Assembly: GCA_964535315.1 (NCBI GenBank)
Contig: CAZHTS010000064.1
Location: forward strand, 1 to 26,217
Origin: CAZHTS01 sp964535315
GTDB lineage: Bacteria > Chloroflexota > Anaerolineae > Anaerolineales > Anaerolineaceae
Direction: 5' to 3'
Length of the DNA stretch: 26,217 bases
The notes under the pieces were generated by a model. It searched no databases, had not been told where the DNA came from, and saw nothing but the letters and a program-made list of their open reading frames with translations. The position numbers were made by a program, and so were the translations under genes. This document shows, piece after piece, positions 1 through 7,235 of this stretch. Every line of letters begins with the position of its first letter. Positions within the stretch are counted from its first letter, which is position 1.

Positions 1-929
1 GTCGCCAGGGTCGGGAGGGGCGTGACGCCGGGCGGCGGGCCGGGGCTGGCGGTCTGCGCCGGGCGGTTCTCCGCCGCCGCGGCGGTCAACGAAACGGTGG
101 GGCTGGGGAAACGCGCCCCGGTCGAAGTGGGCACCACCAGCCGCTGGCCGGTGTAAATGGTCGGGTTATCGGGCGAGAGATTGTTGATGCGCACCAGGTC
201 GACGATGTGCGTATCGTAGGCGATGGCGATGCTCCACAACGACTGACCGGGGCGCACCACGTGCACCAGGCGCCCGTCGGGCTGCGGCGTGACCGTCTGC
301 ACGGCAAAAACCCAATCGGACATTGACACCGCTGCCGGGGTGGTCGTGGTGGTGCGGCGGCTGTAGTAGATCGCCGCCGAAGTCTGCGCCGCCGGCAGGA
401 CGGTGCCCTTGGGCACGTTGCGCCCCATCTCGGTGTAAGCGGCGTGCAACACGTAGTAAATAGAACCGTCGGCGGTGACCGCCGCCCCGACGCCGATGTG
501 GGTATAGTTGGCGCCCTCCACCGGGCGCATGTGCTCGGGATCGCTCCAGGCCGCCATAATGCCGTCTTCGGTGCCGGGCGACAGGACGATATAATTTTCG
601 GTGGCCCACACCACGTCGCCGTTACCGTAACCGGCGGCGGCCACCCGGCCGCGCACGTCACCGATGTGCCCCTGCATCATGCTGGCGGCCATGATCTCGG
701 CCGTGGTCTGCGCCGTGCGCATGAGGATACTGTCGACCAGCAGGCCGTGCAGGCCGCTGGCAGCGCGCCCCTGGTTGACCCAGTCGATAATGGTATAGGG
801 GCTGATGGGCGTAACCTCCGTGGCGGACGTTTGCGCCCGCACTGCCCCCGGCGCCCCCAGCATCCCCCCAGCCAGCAGCACAAACGCCAGCAGGCCAGAA
901 CATACACGAAAAAGACGAACATTCAACAT
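1..929 (-). CDS. Secreted CAP (SCP/PR-1) domain protein with LysM domain, partial at window edge
   Basis: The frame is open from an ATG at 929 to the left edge (309 codons visible, no stop), so the C-terminus is missing. It begins with a signal peptide: basic start, a hydrophobic run around residues 9-30, and a likely cut after AVRAQ. Residues about 45-165 form a CAP domain, with His88, the Glu111 of the ATEN segment, His133 and the NYTHIGVGAAV strand, matching the family's cavity residues. Residues about 221-267 are a LysM module (LVHVVRPGQSLWSIA to GQRLVVP), which in this family binds peptidoglycan or chitin-like glycans. A Pro/Thr/Ala-rich segment then runs to the edge. I infer an exported, cell-wall-bound protein; the biochemical role of bacterial CAP domains is mostly unknown. 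It lies after the terminator at 1031-1062, so it is probably transcribed on its own. Confidence 0.9.
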   Translation of the reverse strand, partial: MLNVRLFRVCSGLLAFVLLAGGMLGAPGAVRAQTSATEVTPISPYTIIDWVNQGRAASGLHGLLVDSILMRTAQTTAEIMAASMMQGHIGDVRGRVAAAGYGNGDVVWATENYIVLSPGTEDGIMAAWSDPEHMRPVEGANYTHIGVGAAVTADGSIYYVLHAAYTEMGRNVPKGTVLPAAQTSAAIYYSRRTTTTTPAAVSMSDWVFAVQTVTPQPDGRLVHVVRPGQSLWSIAIAYDTHIVDLVRINNLSPDNPTIYTGQRLVVPTSTGARFPSPTVSLTAAAAENRPAQTASPGPPPGVTPLPTLA

Positions 930-1030
930 GGTTGCGGATATCCGTTCTGTTTGTAGCATGGAATGTGACAGAAGTCTACTATTAATCTGTCGTTCCAGGG
1001 GCCAAAAAGTGACACGGATCAGAGGGGATA

Positions 1031-1062
1031 TAAAAATGAGGCCACGGTTTATCGTGGCCTCA
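1031..1062 (-). terminator. Intrinsic terminator of the Roadblock-V4R-REC-GT2 operon
   Basis: A perfect 10-bp inverted repeat, TGAGGCCACG (1037-1046) and CGTGGCCTCA (1053-1062), encloses a 6-nt loop. Read on the minus strand, the stem is followed directly by TTTTTA (1036-1031). It sits 40 bp after the stop of the mannosyltransferase gene and about 100 bp before the start of the CAP-LysM gene, so it closes the four-gene operon. Confidence 0.92.
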
Positions 1063-1102
1063 GCGAATGCTTGCGATCCGTATTGTATCCGCTACATCCG
1101 GG

Positions 1103-1831
1103 TTATTTCAACGGGCGCAGGTCGCGATACATCCCCGCCAGCTGCCAGACACGCACCGCCGCCTCGAGCTGGATGCGCAGCGACATCTTAGACTGCCCCC
1201 AGCGCCGGTCGGCGAAATAGATCGGAATCTCTTTAAAGGTGTACCCCAGCCGCGAAGCGATGAAAGCCATCTCAACCTGGAAGATATAGCCGTTGGAACG
1301 CACCCGCTGTAAAGGCATGCCTTCCAGCGTGGCCTTGCGCCACATGCGAAAACCGCCGGTCACGTCGCGGATGGGCAGGCCGAGGATGGTGCGGGCGTAG
1401 AAATTGCCAAAGCCCGAGAGCCCCTTACGCCAGATCGGCCAGTTTTCGTCCAGGCGGCCGCCGGGCACGTAACGCGAACCCAGCACCACATCGTAGTGCG
1501 CCAGGGCGTCGTGCAGCTCGACCAGCTTTTCGGGCGGGTGAGAGAAATCGGCGTCCATCTGCGCCACGGCTTCGGCGCCGCGCTGCAAAGCCAGTTGAAA
1601 GCCCTGGATGTAGGCTGTGCCCAGGCCCTGCTTGCCGGGGCGATGCAAAACCTGCACGCGGCCATCGTGCGCCCGGCCGAGATCCTCGGCCAGCTTGCCG
1701 GTGCCATCCGGACTGTTATCGTCGACCACCAGCAGGGTCACATCCGGAAGTGGAAGCGCAAATAAGGCAGAGACCAGCCGGGGGATGTTCTCTGCCTCAT
1801 TATAGGTAGGTATGACAATCGTAAGCTTCAA
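1103..1831 (-). CDS. Polyprenol monophosphomannose synthase-like glycosyltransferase, GT2 family
   Basis: The 242-residue protein is a GT-A fold glycosyltransferase like the catalytic part of dolichyl/polyprenyl-phosphate mannose synthase. That enzyme moves mannose from GDP-mannose to a polyprenyl phosphate at the inner face of the membrane. Visible motifs are TIVIPTYNEAENI at the N-terminus, VVDDNSPDGT (residues 35-44), GKQGLGTAY (66-74), the metal-binding DADFSH (93-98) and a GGFRMWRK acceptor-loop segment. There is no C-terminal membrane domain, so this is the soluble DPM1-like type; the sugar could also be glucose. The start is TTG at 1831, and the preceding stop TAG forms part of its TAGGA ribosome binding site. 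It is the last gene of the operon, 9 bp after the response regulator, with a terminator behind it. Confidence 0.88.
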   Translation of the reverse strand: MKLTIVIPTYNEAENIPRLVSALFALPLPDVTLLVVDDNSPDGTGKLAEDLGRAHDGRVQVLHRPGKQGLGTAYIQGFQLALQRGAEAVAQMDADFSHPPEKLVELHDALAHYDVVLGSRYVPGGRLDENWPIWRKGLSGFGNFYARTILGLPIRDVTGGFRMWRKATLEGMPLQRVRSNGYIFQVEMAFIASRLGYTFKEIPIYFADRRWGQSKMSLRIQLEAAVRVWQLAGMYRDLRPLK

Positions 1832-1840
1832 ACAGTAATC

Positions 1841-2695
1841 CTATCGCATCACCCGTTCGGCTTCTTGCTTGAACTGCTGGACGCTTTGAAATTGAACGGG
1901 ATCGAATTCATGAACGAGCATTGCCAGGCGTCGCTGCCGGTACAGTTCGGTATCACGGTCCTGATCGCGGTAGAAGTAATCGAAGGACTGATCCAATCGC
2001 CGGCGAATACGCTCGCGCAGCGGGGCAATACCGCCGCCCTTGACGATCACCAAAAAATCAGTTGGGCTGAGATGTCCCAGGAATGAATAGGGCAGGTCGG
2101 CCTCACGCAGGGTATTTTCCAACATCAACGCCAGCGCGCGCATCAGGTCATCGGAAGCGACAAAACCGTACATCTCGCGGAACGAATTGATGTTCTTGAG
2201 CACCAACACCAGCAGGGTGTAATCGCCGGTCTGCATGCACTTTTCGATCTGTTCGTCCACCAGCGGGCCTTCAGGGATGCCGGTGACGGGGTTGGTCAGC
2301 GTGCTGCGTTGAGCGCGCTGCAACGCATTGCGCACGCGCAAACGCAGTTCCTGGATATCGAACGGTTTGGTAATGTAATCTTCGGCGCTCAATTCCAGGC
2401 CCTTGAGCTTATCGTGGCGCTCGCGCTTCTCGGTCAAGAAAATGATCGGAATCTCGCGCGTGCGCCGGTTGCTGCGCAGGCGGCGCGCCACTTCAAACCC
2501 GTCAATATCCGGCAAACGGATATCCAGAATGACCAGATTGGGTAAATTACTCTGGCAGGCATTGACACCGTCTTCCCCCCAGTTAACGGTCAACACATCG
2601 TACCCCTGGACACGAAAATATGCGTTTAACATATCGGCGATGTCCAGATCGTCCTCGACAATTAAGATGGTGGCCTTCTGCTCTGCCTCTTTCAC
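1841..2695 (-). CDS. Response regulator: REC domain fused to a degenerate GGDEF-like domain
   Basis: The 284-residue protein starts with a clear receiver domain (about 8-125). The acidic pair is ED in LIVEDD, the phospho-acceptor is Asp58 (LVILDIRLPDIDG), the switch Thr is at 88 (FLTEK) and the conserved Lys is at 110 (YITKPF). Residues about 130-284 align by eye with a GGDEF domain: NPVTGIPEG (135-143) stands where DPLTGLPNR is usual and KNINSFREMYG where the metal-binding DIDxFK segment lies. The signature loop GGDEF is replaced by SPTDF (210-214), so diguanylate cyclase activity is unlikely and a binding or signalling role is inferred. The start is GTG at 2695; an AGGA overlapping the V4R gene's stop is the ribosome binding site. 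No partner histidine kinase is in the window. Confidence 0.87.
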   Translation of the reverse strand: MKEAEQKATILIVEDDLDIADMLNAYFRVQGYDVLTVNWGEDGVNACQSNLPNLVILDIRLPDIDGFEVARRLRSNRRTREIPIIFLTEKRERHDKLKGLELSAEDYITKPFDIQELRLRVRNALQRAQRSTLTNPVTGIPEGPLVDEQIEKCMQTGDYTLLVLVLKNINSFREMYGFVASDDLMRALALMLENTLREADLPYSFLGHLSPTDFLVIVKGGGIAPLRERIRRRLDQSFDYFYRDQDRDTELYRQRRLAMLVHEFDPVQFQSVQQFKQEAERVMR

Positions 2696-2705
2696 GGAAA
2701 TGGTC

Positions 2706-3338
2706 CTATGCGGTCGGTTCTTTGAAGATTACGAAATCACAGACGTCATCGCCCACGGCGATGCACTTGGACTCATTCACGCGGAACTCATTTCCGCCCG
2801 AAACCCACTTCAACCCTTCTTGTAACAGCCCGACCGCCACGTAGCAGTCAGCCTTGTCCGTCTTGCGTCCCCAGCAAACCGGACACTTGTGAATGGTATA
2901 AATGAAGTGATCGTCAAATTCCTCAACCGTCGAGAGTTGGTCACTCGTCTGGGTGAAGATTTTGGCCATAGCAGGGATACCGATGCGCAGTTTGGCCTGC
3001 AACGGTAACACCTTGAACGCCAGGTCGCCCACGCCTGCCAGGGCGCCAAATGTGCGCAGACCGTTGGCAAAGGTAGCACGACCGGCACGCAGGGCCAGAC
3101 CACGACCACCACGCGGGCCATACATTTCTTCCAGCGCGCCATTGACCGCCGAGAAATCGGCAAAATCAAACTCGCGATCGAGGTTATCTGGGGGCAAATC
3201 GTCAATCAAGTTGGCCAGAGCCGCCAGATTGAAGATGGCGTTGATGCCATTCTTGCCCATCACGTCTTCCAGAGCGATCAACGCGATGCGCGCAATCTTA
3301 TTGGGATAATACAGTCCAGACTTTGGGATTGGGTCCAT
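2706..3338 (-). CDS. V4R (4-vinyl reductase-like) domain protein
   Basis: The 210-residue soluble protein has the layout of V4R-domain proteins. A helical N-terminal part (residues 1-130) starts with KSGLYYPNKIARIALIALEDVMG. The V4R core runs from about 135 to 206 and ends in ESKCIAVGDDVCDFVIF, the usual end of this family. It carries Cys152, Cys155, Cys165, Cys192 and Cys200; the CPVC pair and the last two could bind a metal or form disulfides. Known V4R domains bind small hydrophobic or tetrapyrrole-like ligands or act as sensors, so I infer a ligand-sensing role without knowing the ligand. The ATG at 3338 lies 18 bp after the Roadblock stop. It sits between Roadblock and response regulator genes, which argues for signalling rather than enzymology. 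Confidence 0.8.
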   Translation of the reverse strand: MDPIPKSGLYYPNKIARIALIALEDVMGKNGINAIFNLAALANLIDDLPPDNLDREFDFADFSAVNGALEEMYGPRGGRGLALRAGRATFANGLRTFGALAGVGDLAFKVLPLQAKLRIGIPAMAKIFTQTSDQLSTVEEFDDHFIYTIHKCPVCWGRKTDKADCYVAVGLLQEGLKWVSGGNEFRVNESKCIAVGDDVCDFVIFKEPTA

Positions 3339-3356
3339 ATCGATTACCGCCGTCGC

Positions 3357-3728
3357 CTAGATAAGTTTGCTCAGATCTTCAGTAGCGCGCCGCATATCGA
3401 GGAAAATCAGGCCAAGTTTGGCCTGCTCGCGTGCAAGCGCAGTCAACACAGCATCTTCACCCACCGACATGAGTACCACATATCCCTTTTGGCCTTTAAT
3501 GTAAACCTGGTCGAGCGAACCGCGCCCTAGCTCACTGGCAATTCTTTCACCCAGGGATAACATGGCAGCCGACATAGCGGATACACGGTCTTCTTCCACG
3601 CCCTGTGGGAGTGCAGAAGCAATGGTCAGGCCGTCAAGACTTACCACAGCGGAAGCTTCGATATCTGGCGAAGAGGCCTGGAGTTCGCGCAGACGCTCTA
3701 CCATAAGTTGGGTGCGTGACTTAGTCAA
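3357..3728 (-). CDS. Roadblock/LC7 domain protein (TTG start)
   Basis: A 123-residue single-domain Roadblock/LC7 protein (MglB/profilin-like fold). Typical features are an N-terminal helix (QLMVERLRELQ), the strand ASAVVSLDGLTIASALP, the helix RVSAMSAAMLSLGERIASEL and the strand pair QVYIKGQKGYVVLMSVGEDAVLTAL. Bacterial members usually regulate small Ras-like GTPases of the MglA type or form homodimeric scaffolds; no GTPase gene is in this window. The start is set at TTG 3728 because AAGGAG lies 7 nt upstream and a near-consensus promoter lies at 3790-3818. The longer reading from an ATG at 3833 would begin upstream of that promoter and adds a non-conserved 35-residue tail. It is the first gene of the operon. 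Confidence 0.87.
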   Translation of the reverse strand: MTKSRTQLMVERLRELQASSPDIEASAVVSLDGLTIASALPQGVEEDRVSAMSAAMLSLGERIASELGRGSLDQVYIKGQKGYVVLMSVGEDAVLTALAREQAKLGLIFLDMRRATEDLSKLI

Positions 3729-3789
3729 GGCTGCACTCCTTAAGAGTAAATTTCCATAACTGGTTGTGATGGGAACCAAACCAATTATT

Positions 3790-3818
3790 AATTTAACACA
3801 GGCATTTGAAAGTGTCAA
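3790..3818 (-). promoter_or_regulatory. Sigma-70-type promoter for the Roadblock operon
   Basis: On the minus strand TTGACA (3818-3813) and TAAATT (3795-3790) are separated by exactly 17 bp. Transcription would begin near 3783, giving a leader of about 55 nt before the TTG start at 3728. It is the only strong promoter I see for the four genes down to the terminator at 1031-1062. Confidence 0.85.
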
Positions 3819-3864
3819 GCTGACTACCCCCACGAATCGACTCTGCGGGCAAACTGTTAACAGA

Positions 3865-3893
3865 TTGATAGGTGGAAAGCAGCGCGCTATAAT
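3865..3893 (+). promoter_or_regulatory. Sigma-70-type promoter for the UbiD gene
   Basis: TTGATA (3865-3870) and TATAAT (3888-3893) are 17 bp apart. The expected start of transcription near 3900 leaves about 29 nt of leader holding AGAGGA (3916-3921), 7 nt before the ATG at 3929. It is back to back with the Roadblock promoter, whose -35 lies 46 bp away. Confidence 0.85.
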
Positions 3894-3928
3894 CTATTCG
3901 ATTTTAGCATGAAATAGAGGATTTTGAC

Positions 3929-5395
3929 ATGCCGATTCGCGATTTAAATCAGTTTCTCGAAACGTTAACGAAACGAAAACAGCTATGGCGAATCGCCGCC
4001 CCAGTTTCCGCCACGCTGGAAATCAGCGCCATCACCGACCGGGTGTGCAAGGGCCCGGCCGAGCAAAACCGGGCGCTGCTGTTCGAACATGTCCACGGCT
4101 CTGACCTGCCGGTGTTGACCAACGCCTTCGGCTCGGCCGGGCGCATGGCCTGGGCGTTGGGCGTGGAAGACCTGGACGAGCTCAACCAGCGGCTGAGCCG
4201 CCTGATCGATCTGCGCCTGCCCAAAGGCGCCGGGCAGGCATTCGGGCGCGGCGGCGAACTGCTCAAAGCGCTGTTGGCCGCCGGGCTGCGCCCCAAACGG
4301 GTGCGCCGCGCCCCGGTGCAGGAGGTGGTGCACACCCACGACGCCTCGCTCGACTTTCTGCCCATCTTGCACTGCTGGCCGCAGGACGGCGGGCGCTTTA
4401 TCACCCTGCCGCAGGTCATCACCCGCAACCCGCAAAGCGGGGTGCGCAACGTGGGCATGTACCGCCTGCAGGTGGTGGACGGGCGCACCCTGCTGGTGCA
4501 CTGGCAGCGTCACAAGGGCGGCGCCGATCACGCCCGCCGCCTGCAAAACCTGCAACAAACCCGCCTGCCGGCGGCCATCGTGCTGGGCGGCGACCCGGCC
4601 AGCATCTGGTGCGCCTCGGCCCCTCTGCCGCCTGAGATCGACGAATACCTGCTGGCCGGTTACCTGCGCGGCGAACCGGTGCCGTTCGTGCGCTGCGTCT
4701 CGCAGCCGCTGGAGGTGCCGGCCGAGGCCGAGATCGTCATCGAGGGCGAGGTCGACCTGAGCGACCAGCGCCCCGAAGGGCCGTTTGGCGACCACACCGG
4801 CTATTACACTCCGGTAGAGTTGTTTCCCGCCTTTCACGTCACCGCCGTCACCCACCGCCGCACGCCGATCTACCCCGCCACGGTGGTGGGCGTGCCGCCC
4901 ATGGAAGACGTGTGGATGGGCAAGGCCACCGAACGCCTGTTCCTGCCGCTGATGCGTCTGTTCCTGCCCGAAATCGTCGACGTGCACATGCCGGCCGAAG
5001 GCGTGTTTCACAACCTGGTGCTGGTCTCGATCCAGAAGCGCTTCCCGGGCCACGCCCGCAAGGTGATGCACGGGCTGTGGGGGCTGGGGCTGCTCAGCCT
5101 GGCCAAAGCCATCGTGGTGGTGGACGAGTGGGTCGACGTGCAGAACCTCTCGCAGACCGCCTGGCAGGCGCTGGGCAACGTCGACTGGGAACGCGATCTG
5201 CTGCTGACGCGCGGGCCGGTCGACCACCTTGACCATGCCGCCACGGCGCATTCGTACGGCGGCAAGATCGGCATCGACGCCACCGCCAAATGGCCGGAAG
5301 AAGGCCAGACACGCCCGTGGCCCGAGGTGGCGCGCATGAGCCCCGAAGTCAACGCCCGGGTGGACGATTTGTGGGGAAAACTGGGCATTTCCTGA
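3929..5395 (+). CDS. UbiD-family prenylated-FMN decarboxylase (UbiD/MqnL-like)
   Basis: A 488-residue UbiD-family decarboxylase, full length for the family. These enzymes use prenylated FMN, made by a UbiX-type enzyme not present here, to decarboxylate aromatic acids; in ubiquinone or futalosine-type menaquinone synthesis the substrate is the prenylated ring acid. Seen in the sequence: MPIRDLNQFLETL at the start, the cofactor-binding NVGMYRLQV (residues 174-182) and HWQRHKGGADH (191-201), and the active-site segment EGPFGDHTGYY (283-293) with Glu283 and Asp288. The C-terminal part holds VVDEWVDVQN. It has its own promoter and a good ribosome binding site, and is followed by the TetR promoter. 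With MenA-like and UbiA-like genes 7-10 kb away I favour quinone synthesis, but UbiD members also act on other aromatics, so the substrate is not settled. Confidence 0.9.
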   Translation: MPIRDLNQFLETLTKRKQLWRIAAPVSATLEISAITDRVCKGPAEQNRALLFEHVHGSDLPVLTNAFGSAGRMAWALGVEDLDELNQRLSRLIDLRLPKGAGQAFGRGGELLKALLAAGLRPKRVRRAPVQEVVHTHDASLDFLPILHCWPQDGGRFITLPQVITRNPQSGVRNVGMYRLQVVDGRTLLVHWQRHKGGADHARRLQNLQQTRLPAAIVLGGDPASIWCASAPLPPEIDEYLLAGYLRGEPVPFVRCVSQPLEVPAEAEIVIEGEVDLSDQRPEGPFGDHTGYYTPVELFPAFHVTAVTHRRTPIYPATVVGVPPMEDVWMGKATERLFLPLMRLFLPEIVDVHMPAEGVFHNLVLVSIQKRFPGHARKVMHGLWGLGLLSLAKAIVVVDEWVDVQNLSQTAWQALGNVDWERDLLLTRGPVDHLDHAATAHSYGGKIGIDATAKWPEEGQTRPWPEVARMSPEVNARVDDLWGKLGIS

Positions 5396-5404
5396 TCTGG
5401 GGAC

Positions 5405-5449
5405 TTGATTTTTGTTTATTTTGCGCGAAAATAATAGCGAACGCTCGCT
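5405..5449 (+). promoter_or_regulatory. Putative promoter and TetR operator upstream of the exporter operon
   Basis: The AT-rich gap between ubiD and the TetR gene holds TTGATT (5405-5410) and, 17 bp on, AAAATA (5428-5433) as a weak -35/-10 pair. An inverted repeat AGCGA-ACGC-TCGCT (5436-5449) overlaps the expected transcription start. An inverted repeat at this place fits an autoregulatory TetR site, but its short arms make this an inference. Confidence 0.45.
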
Positions 5450-5477
5450 TTTTTATCGACACAGAAAGGACTTCTCT

Positions 5478-6101
5478 ATGGGCGAAACAGGCACCAGCAA
5501 AGGTGAAATGACCCGCACCCGGATCGTGGAGGCCGCCTACCAGCTTTTCATCCAGCAGGGCTATCACGGCACCTCCATGCGCCAGATCGTCGAGCGGGCC
5601 GGCATCACCATGGGCGGCATCTACAATCACTTCCCCAACAAAGAGGCCATCTGGGAAACGGTCTTGCTCAACAAGCATCCCTATCACGAAATCCTGCCGC
5701 TGCTGGAATCGGTGGAGGCGGAGGATATCGCCGGTTTCATCCGCCAGGCAGCCAGCCGCCTGGTGCGCGAGCTTGGCCGCCGCGAGGATTTGCTCAACCT
5801 GATGTTCGTCGAACTGGTCGAATTCAACGGCAAACACGTCCCCACCCTGTTCACTTCTATCCTGCCCGAAGCCGTGCAGTTGAGCGCCGCACTCAGCCAC
5901 AAGACCGGCGAGATGCGCCCCGTGCCGCTGCCCATCCTGGCGCGCTCGTTCGCCGGCTTCTTCTTCTCGTATTACGTCACCGAACGCCTGCTGCCGCCCG
6001 CCTACCGCGTCGCGATGGGAGAAGACGCCGCCCTGCAGGCGTTTGTCGATATCTATCTGTACGGCGTCATCGGCGAAGAGAAGAGGTGTAAAGGTGATTA
6101 A
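5478..6101 (+). CDS. TetR/AcrR-family transcriptional regulator of the exporter operon
   Basis: A 207-residue TetR-type regulator. The N-terminal helix-turn-helix (about residues 12-58) reads TRTRIVEAAYQLFIQQGYHGTSM then RQIVERAGITMGGIYNHFPNK, a textbook recognition helix with the IYNHF signature. The rest is a helical ligand-binding domain (60-200), with a C-terminal part rich in Phe and Tyr (ARSFAGFFFSYYVTERLLPP). The start is the ATG at 5478, which has AAAGGA 7 nt upstream; an upstream TTG at 5412 would overlap the probable promoter and adds a non-conserved tail. Its end overlaps the permease gene by 8 bp, so it is co-transcribed with the exporter and probably represses it until a ligand binds. 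The same order, a TetR gene heading an ABC-2 exporter, occurs in the E. coli ybh/cecR system. Confidence 0.9.
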   Translation: MGETGTSKGEMTRTRIVEAAYQLFIQQGYHGTSMRQIVERAGITMGGIYNHFPNKEAIWETVLLNKHPYHEILPLLESVEAEDIAGFIRQAASRLVRELGRREDLLNLMFVELVEFNGKHVPTLFTSILPEAVQLSAALSHKTGEMRPVPLPILARSFAGFFFSYYVTERLLPPAYRVAMGEDAALQAFVDIYLYGVIGEEKRCKGD

Positions 6102-7224
6102 CCGCCTGAGAAGCCTGATCCGTAAGGAGTTCATCCAGATCATTCGCGACCCGCGCACGCTGGCGCTGACGTTCATCATGCCGGTGGCCATGCTGTTCCT
6201 CCTGGGTTACGCCGCCACCAACGACGTGCGCAATATCGCCCTGGCCGTTTTTGATCAGGATCAAACCCAGGAATCGCGCGCCCTGCTGACCGCCTACCGC
6301 GTGGCCGATTATTTCCAACTGGCCTACGTCGTCTCGTCAGAAGACGAGCTGCGCCAGTTGATCGACAACAACTCGGCCCGCGCCGGCATCATCATTCCCC
6401 CCGGCTACGGGCGCGAGATCAACCGCGGCCACACGGCCGAGGTGGCCTTCGTCCTGGACGGTTCCGACCCGACCGTGGCCAGCACGGCGCTGGCTGCCGC
6501 CGTGCTGATCGGCCAGTCGCACGCCACCCGCCTGATGACCGAACGCCTGCAGCGGCGCGGCATGAGCGCCGCGGTCAGCAGCCCGCTCGAGGTGCGCACC
6601 CAGGTCTGGTATAACCCCGGCCTGGTCAGTTCCTACTATATGATCCCCGCCCTGATCGGCCAGATCTTGCAGTTCCTGACCACCCTGCTCACCGCCACCT
6701 CGATCGTACGCGAGCGCGAACGCGGCACGATCGAACAGCTAATCGTCACCCCGCTGCGCCCCTGGGAACTGGTGGTCGGCAAACTGGCGCCCTACGTGTT
6801 GATCTCTTTCCTCAACATGCTCGAAGTCCTGATCGCCGGTGTGCTGCTGTTCAACGTGCCGATCAACGGCAGCATCACCCTGTTGCTGCTGATGGCGTCG
6901 CTCTTCCTGGTCACCACCCTGGGCATCGGTCTGTTGATTTCGACGGTGGCCAACACCCAGCAAGAAGCCATGCTGACCACCATGTTCACCATCCTGCCCT
7001 CCATTTTTCTCTCCGGCTTTTTCTTCCCGCTGGCCGCCATGCCGGTCTGGCTGCAGGCGGTCAGCTATTTGATCCCGCTGCGTTATTTCCTGATCACCAC
7101 GCGCGGCATCATCCTTAAAGGTGTGGGCGTCTCGGCCCTGTGGGGCGAGACCCTCGCCCTGATCATCTTCGCCACGGCCGTAATGGGCGCCGCCGCGGCG
7201 CGTTTTCGTAAGAGTCTGGATTAG
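6094..7224 (+). CDS. ABC-2 type exporter permease (YbhR/YbhS-like)
   Basis: A 376-residue ABC-2 membrane subunit. The N-terminal amphipathic stretch (INRLRSLIRKEFIQIIRDPRTL) leads into membrane segment 1 (TLALTFIMPVAMLFLLGYA). A large extracytoplasmic domain of about 130-150 residues follows (DVRNIALAVFDQDQT to VWYNPGLVSSYYMIP), then five hydrophobic segments. The cytoplasmic turn RERERGTIEQLIVTPLRPWELVVGKL is a hallmark of this family. The start is GTG at 6094, overlapping the TetR stop by 8 bp, with GAGGTG 5 nt upstream; a longer reading from 6043 would overlap the TetR gene by 59 bp without its own binding site. It is the only permease in the operon, whereas the ybh-type locus has two, so a homodimer is inferred. 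The substrate is unknown; drug-like cations or lipids are possible. Confidence 0.9.
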   Translation: MINRLRSLIRKEFIQIIRDPRTLALTFIMPVAMLFLLGYAATNDVRNIALAVFDQDQTQESRALLTAYRVADYFQLAYVVSSEDELRQLIDNNSARAGIIIPPGYGREINRGHTAEVAFVLDGSDPTVASTALAAAVLIGQSHATRLMTERLQRRGMSAAVSSPLEVRTQVWYNPGLVSSYYMIPALIGQILQFLTTLLTATSIVRERERGTIEQLIVTPLRPWELVVGKLAPYVLISFLNMLEVLIAGVLLFNVPINGSITLLLLMASLFLVTTLGIGLLISTVANTQQEAMLTTMFTILPSIFLSGFFFPLAAMPVWLQAVSYLIPLRYFLITTRGIILKGVGVSALWGETLALIIFATAVMGAAAARFRKSLD

Positions 7225-7235
7225 GAGTGAGCGCT

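Noticed and set aside
930..1030. Promoter for the CAP-LysM gene
   Set aside because: Several partial -10 and -35 matches exist on the minus strand, but none with acceptable spacing, so I do not call one.
3983..5251. Minus-strand open frame of 422 codons opposite the UbiD gene
   Set aside because: Rich in His, Gln, Arg and Val without any recognisable domain, and wholly antisense to a full-length UbiD with promoter and ribosome binding site.
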